A stretch of DNA of 64,000 nucleotides. Origin: Arabidopsis thaliana. Lineage: Eukaryota > Streptophyta > Magnoliopsida > Brassicales > Brassicaceae. The translations under genes and the position numbers were made by a program. Below are positions 59,109 through 64,000 of this stretch, one piece after another (the first letter of the stretch is position 1; each line of letters opens with the position of its first letter). Under the pieces are notes generated by a model that was not told where the DNA came from, did not search any database, and saw only the letters and a program-made list of their open reading frames with translations. The stretch lies in NCBI RefSeq assembly GCF_000001735.4, contig NC_003076.8, positions 21,331,835 to 21,395,834 on the forward strand, written 5' to 3'.

Positions 59109-59615
59109 TTATTGGTCCTCTTTCCACATCTCTACCCAATTCTCCTTTGCCTCTTTGAGTCCAAAAAGAGAGTTAGTCTTGGCCGGGTCCAGGTTTGTGG
59201 ACAAGCTTCCGTACGCAATCCCAAGAGCCGACGAACCAAAGGTCACGAGTGTGGTCAAGTATGGAACCCACAAAGGCACGTCCCAGACGTTTCTATCCTT
59301 CAAAACTTCGAGTACTTTCAAGATCGCCACTCCCAAGCCCAGTGGTGTTCCCACAGACACCACAATCCTCCCCATCATCCTCTCGAACACTTCTTGAGGT
59401 ATCGGGGGATCGTCTTCCGGGTCCGGGTCTGGCCGGCCGGGTTTTTCAGAGGTTCTAGAAGATTGAAACCCTTTAGGTCCAGCGTGGAGCTTGGATTCCC
59501 ATCTTGGTTTGTTGTTAGGATATAGGGTTTTTGGATTGTGAGATTTGGTTTTGACGGTTGTTCTTGAGAGAGATGATAATGGTAGTAAACGGTGTGAGCA
59601 CAAGAGAGCTCTCAT
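59109..59615 (-). CDS. PAM68L: PAM68-like chloroplast NDH assembly factor (DUF3464)
   Basis: Thylakoid membrane protein needed to assemble the chloroplast NAD(P)H dehydrogenase complex (known for PAM68L). Single exon, 168 residues. The first ~45 residues are Ser/Thr/Arg/Lys-rich, as in a chloroplast transit peptide. An acidic Pro-rich stretch (RPDPDPEDDPPIPQEVFERM) precedes two membrane segments, about IVVSVGTPLGLGVAILKVLE and VPYLTTLVTFGSSALGIAYG, separated by a short loop. The end is LKEAKENWVEMWKEDQ. The ATG at 59615 is the first in frame. Tail-to-head with the CBS gene. Confidence 0.9.
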   Translation of the reverse strand: MRALLCSHRLLPLSSLSRTTVKTKSHNPKTLYPNNKPRWESKLHAGPKGFQSSRTSEKPGRPDPDPEDDPPIPQEVFERMMGRIVVSVGTPLGLGVAILKVLEVLKDRNVWDVPLWVPYLTTLVTFGSSALGIAYGSLSTNLDPAKTNSLFGLKEAKENWVEMWKEDQ

Positions 59616-59905
59616 TTCTATTTCTTCTTCTAATGTTTTTCTTTATTTATCTTATCTACATGTATTATATGGTTTTGTCTTTAGGGATAATGCATATTTT
59701 GTTTTTATCTTTGGGATATGTTCATTGCCACACATTTCATACTATTTATCCTTCTTTATATCTTTTTCTTCATTTCATGAAAATAATACCGTTGGAACAT
59801 TTTCTTCAATTTTGTATTTTAAGAACATGGAATTAGTGTTCAGAAAATTAGAAAAATCATTATTTCTTCACTTCAAATGCACACTACATATAATATAATC
59901 CAATT
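59616..59905. other. PAM68L upstream region
   Basis: T-rich 290-bp spacer that must hold the PAM68L promoter and the 3' UTR of the next gene. No separate feature seen. Confidence 0.4.
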
Positions 59906-62493
59906 TTAGGAACCATTTGATCTTGATAGCTTTTCATACGATTTCCTCAACACCTGCAAGGCAACAACGCAAACAATAAACAAAGTGCGGAATTAACTTC
60001 CAGCGCAAGAAAGATACTGCAAAGCAATTTCTTGAGGCTCACGGTACGTACCCTACTAGGAGACAAGTAATAATAACGCTCATTATTACTGTCCGGAGAG
60101 AGTATGGAAGGAGATTGCGCTGGTGGAGAAGCGTGGAGTGTTGGTCGGAGTAACAGAGAGTGACGGTAAGGTGAATTTATTGGTGACCGCAGCAGCGTAG
60201 AGATCATGATGCTCGGCGACAGAAGACTTGAGCGATACGGCGAGATAGGAGATGCCAGCTCCGAAGCCCAAGTGGCAGTTTCCGGCGAATTTCCCGACAT
60301 TGGCATGTTTATTGTTATCCTGTAGTAGGAAATTACTGTAAATTGCAGTCTATTGTATGGATTGATAATTGGTGATCATACCTTTTATGAAGTTCGACGT
60401 ACTGGTCCGTCTCATCATATATTTCTTCCTTCAAGGTTCATCAAATGGTTAATTCAATCACAAACGTCATGTTAGATGACTAACATTTGTAATGATAACA
60501 TATTATAGATTACCTGTATAAGTTCCTCCATAACATCTTCCAGAGTTATAATCCCAATGACTTCTTCATCTTCATCAGAAATACTATCAATGTATCGGAT
60601 TGGACTTTGATGACTAGTTTCGCTGGAGTTCAACGCGGGAATACTCAGAAAAACGTTGGCGTCTTTATTAGGCGATCCTGAAAAATTACAGAAGACGTAA
60701 ATTTTCTCGTCTCAAAACATAATATGATTTCGAATTTTATGCTCTCTCATTTGTATACGAGTCTCTTAACCATTGATGCTCTTTTCATGGACTGGAGTGT
60801 TGGTATTAGTGTGGTTCTTGGTCCCAACGACAGCAGCCATGTGGCTTCGACCTGTTTGGAAGATGTTGAGGATGTCGTAGAGAGGTAAATTCAAATCGAC
60901 CCTGCTTGCAGATTTTGTAAGAAAAATAAGCTTTGATCAGTCCAGCTTTGAAAGCAGTTTAGTTAGAGAGTCAAGATATGTTTATACTTGGGCATTCTTC
61001 TGATAGGGAGATCTCTGATCGATGTCTCATCTTCAGGACGGACTTTGATCAAGTTCTTTACCTATTCAAACCAAAAAAACAATTCAAAAATCATGCAAGT
61101 GTTTCTCAAGATGATTGTGTGTAATAGATTTGTTGCTTACTCACCAGAATAAATCCAATGATAACATTAGGATTTACAGAGTATATAGGTATTCGGCTAT
61201 GGCCTGCACTTGCTATTAATCCCATTGTCTTTCTGTGAAGCCCAAAGAGGATGATAAGAATAACTAACTGGATATTGTCTAAAAGAAGAAGAAAGAGGAA
61301 TTCCAAGAGAAGAACATACTCGTCGAGCTTAAAATTTATATCGAGTGAAAAGATCTGAGAGACTGGTGTCATTGCGTCTTTAGCACTTTTCTGTGACATG
61401 TCCAGAGCTCCTGATATGATTGTTGTTTCATCGTGAGTTAGTTCCCCGCCTTTTCCTGCCTAATTTTCAGATTAAGGACACGGAGAAAGGAGAAGAAAAA
61501 GACATGCATTCACCTCAAATATTGACAAAACAATAAAAGCATCTCAAGTTCTTGAAACGAACCTCGTTTCCGTGCATATACACAAGTGACTTGAGCTCTG
61601 CTCGTCCTAAGAGTGTGGAATGTCTTTTTCCAAGCAACAAATCGAGTAGCTAAAGCATTGAAAGAAGAAAACTTTGAATTATTGTTTTAACTTCACTCAA
61701 TTGATTCCACTAAAAGTTCCATTGATGTTAAGCTGGTTGAATTACCTTGCTGATTGGATAAGATAATGGGAAGAAGACTATAATAATCAACCGAACCAAA
61801 AATGATAGCTTTGCCCCGATGCTCAGTCCGTATCTAGAGCATACAGCTTGAGGTATAATCTACAACAATGGAAAGAGAACAATAAGCTATTGGGCGATGT
61901 TAAAAATCAGATCAGCAGAGAAAGCTAACTCAAATTCCATTCACCTCGCCAAAGGCAAGTATGAGAGTGACGGATATCAGAATAGCACCCCAGGCTGGAA
62001 GCAGGGAATCGACAAAGATCGGTAGAGCCTTTCAAATTTTATCATTGAAAACAGCGTCAGTAAAAACTGCATCATAAGTTCTAAAAAGCCAAAGTGTGCA
62101 CAACACAAATAAGTATCCAAATATATATGCAATAAGCTTGATACCTCCATTGCCAAAGCATTGCCTATAAGGAGTGTACACAAGAGAAGGTGCTGGTTTT
62201 TAACGAGGGGCAGAATCTTCTCTGGCCATTTTGTTACAATTTTTTTAAAATGGCGTTAGTATGAATATGAAGTATTAAAGTATGAGTATGTCAATGGGTT
62301 CATGAAACTGACCTGCATTTTTGCGGTCATGGGGTTCACCGGCTTTGATCATGACCTCGAGCTCGACAATACTAAGGGACATGAGCCCAAGAGTCAGTCC
62401 TGACATCAAACCTGCGAAAACCACTAGAGCAACACATACGAGTAGGTACACCCAGAACATAGTCTCACAGCAAGGGACATCATTTGCAGCCAT
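59906..62493 (-). CDS. DUF21-CBS membrane protein (CNNM/CorC family)
   Basis: Likely divalent-cation (Mg-type) transport-related membrane protein; plant role not settled. Thirteen exons (62313-62493, 62145-62221, 61945-62028, 61746-61859, 61563-61649, 61320-61459, 61145-61232, 60988-61061, 60771-60901, 60514-60677, 60382-60428, 60052-60319, 59906-59953) sum to 1503 nt, 500 residues. The DUF21 part has four hydrophobic segments: [60 protein letters not shown] and [19 protein letters not shown]. The CBS pair follows: [15 protein letters not shown]...GHSRIPIY and [18 protein letters not shown]...[19 protein letters not shown]. The C-terminus is Ser/Pro/Arg-rich. Skipping the last intron would end in a different tail at 59947. 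I recall At5g52790. Confidence 0.93.
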
Positions 62494-63039
62494 TTCTTAA
62501 GTAATTTAGAAGGTAGAGACTAAAGACTATGAATGCCGAGACTGTGAGAGAATGAGTTTGGGAATCATAGGAGCTTAAATAGTAGCAGCGGATGACATAG
62601 TATACCAACTGCTACACCAAGAGAACAGAATCCAAGAACCACCATCCAAGAGGTTATTACATAAGGGTAAAAACAAAATGCCTTTTGCAAGAACCTTTGC
62701 ATTCACAATCGGATTTTGGTCATCGGCCCACAAAAACTAGTTTTGATGTCCACCGTTTCTCTCTAATCATTGTCAAATTATTATGCCCTAGTGACCTGCT
62801 ATCAGACAGAATAACCAGAAAGAGCTATGCAGTGAAGCTGCGAATCAACACTTAGTCGATATTTCAATTCAATTATGTTGTGCGGTTCTTATACAAAAGG
62901 TGTGAGGAGAAGAACAACATGCAACCACTTGCATTGTCAACTCAGAGCGACTGAAAACTACTCATTATAGTCGACCAACCCAAAGAACACCAAATGATGT
63001 TGTGGTCTTTAGTACCAAAACAGTGACGTTACGAAAAAT
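62494..63039. other. Upstream region of the CBS gene
   Basis: No gene seen; should hold the CBS-gene promoter and perhaps the 3' UTR of the doubtful gene that follows. Confidence 0.4.
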
Positions 63040-63906
63040 CTATTTTAAAGTGTTTTTCGGATATTCAGAAACGCTAATACAAGTAACTTCCAAAGGAGCA
63101 GGTGATAAAAGATCAAAACCTTGATGATACCCAACCCAGATAGCAATCGATTGATAAAGAAGCAAACGACGGTTCAAAGGACCACAACAATAATAATATC
63201 TGTAAGGGTCAAGATAAGAAATGACCTCCAAACCAAAACAAGCCTTAAAGAAAAGATTTAAAATAGTTCAGAAGAACAAAACCAAGAAGCTCTTTTAAAA
63301 ATATTGGCCAACTCCAACAACTAATGGAAGCAAGACACATAAAGATTAATCAATATATAATGTGTTTAGCATCACTATCTTGTTCAGGTTTTTCTGCTAA
63401 ACAAATCCTCTATATATGAATTCATCATTCTCCACTAGCAAATACTTTATTCACTTCGTCACTTTGATGAGAATTACATAATAAAATTTTATTTTTTTAG
63501 CAATGTACCTATTACTAGCAAATTCATAGCAAATTTTAAAATCTCATATGAAAATTCTTCTAACAAAAGACTGATCCTAACAATTTGACAAAAAATAATA
63601 ATTGAACCTAGATCATTCATACACTTCGACGAGTTGAGAAATCTGCCCTTGTTATGAGATTTGACATACCTTGGACTCGCAATACGCGATATTTTGCGAA
63701 GACGAACCCAGATCGAAGAAACACCAAATTAGATTGTGTTGCAAATGTTAGGAGTCTAAGTTTTGCATCACATTCTAATTTGATGTTCTTCGATCGACCA
63801 GAAAAAAATAAAAGCTTTTCCCGGTGACCTGAGCCAGCAACGTCTCCGTTAATCTTCTTCTTCTGAAGACCAAATGTTTCTTTACGAATAATCGTGTCGT
63901 TCGTCT
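63040..63906 (-). CDS. Doubtful 3' exons of a minus-strand gene
   Basis: Two open blocks on the minus strand join in frame across plausible splice sites: exon 63623-63906 after a pyrimidine-rich acceptor (CTTTTCTTGCTTTAG) and exon 63040-63243 after TTTTCTTTAAG, with a GTATGA donor between. The join reads STRRS then ACFGLEVISYLDPYRYYY and ends EYPKNTLK. Neither block has an ATG start of its own, and the 5' part would lie outside the window. I do not recognise the protein. It could equally be noncoding sequence. Confidence 0.25.
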
Positions 63907-64000
63907 CTAAAGCAAGAAAAGTTAGACGGCAAGTAGAAGCCAATTAAACGGCACACTGTTTTAATCTCTAATCATCAAACAGGAGGTAGTAGTAATACTT

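Overview
The window looks like plant nuclear DNA from Arabidopsis thaliana or a very close relative. Genes have short GT-AG introns, AT-rich spacers and plant-only families (DYW-type [13 protein letters not shown]-like, R2R3-MYB, FBA-type F-box, prenylated HMA proteins). Gene order and encoded proteins match what I remember of chromosome 5 around loci At5g52560 to At5g52790; that assignment is from memory, not a search. Exon edges were counted by hand and may be off by 1-2 bases.

Region 1 (1-25 kb) is ordinary, dense housekeeping sequence: the 3' part of a UDP-sugar pyrophosphorylase, a beta-carotene hydroxylase, a TBC/RabGAP, MYB82, a small two-exon defensin-like gene no single-frame ORF reveals, two FBA F-box genes, the RNA-editing factor MEF1, heat-inducible cytosolic HSP90.1 with a heat-shock element, and ribosomal protein S10.

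Region 2 (26-58.4 kb) is a tandem array of heavy-metal-associated (HMA) fold genes, interrupted only by the clock gene RVE6. I resolve eleven apparently intact copies and two pseudogenes. None of the domains has the metal-binding CxxC. The array has two styles: left-hand copies with two HMA domains and long low-complexity tails and no prenylation box, and right-hand single-domain copies with Pro-rich tails ending in a CaaX box (CIIL, CIIM, CVTS, CVIM). Exon phases, a former start codon preserved inside the two-domain proteins, and an old 3' UTR now lying in an intron let the steps of domain duplication and tail gain be read from the sequence.

Region 3 (59-64 kb) has the plastid protein PAM68L, a CNNM/CorC-like DUF21-CBS membrane protein, and a doubtful minus-strand gene at the edge.

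The least expected signal is a set of about thirteen tiny poly(A)/poly(T) insertions, each flanked by an 8-20 bp direct duplication, several with a T-G-C/T-C-C head before the A-run. Comparison with paralogous segments gives empty sites for at least three, so they are real insertions and not slippage.
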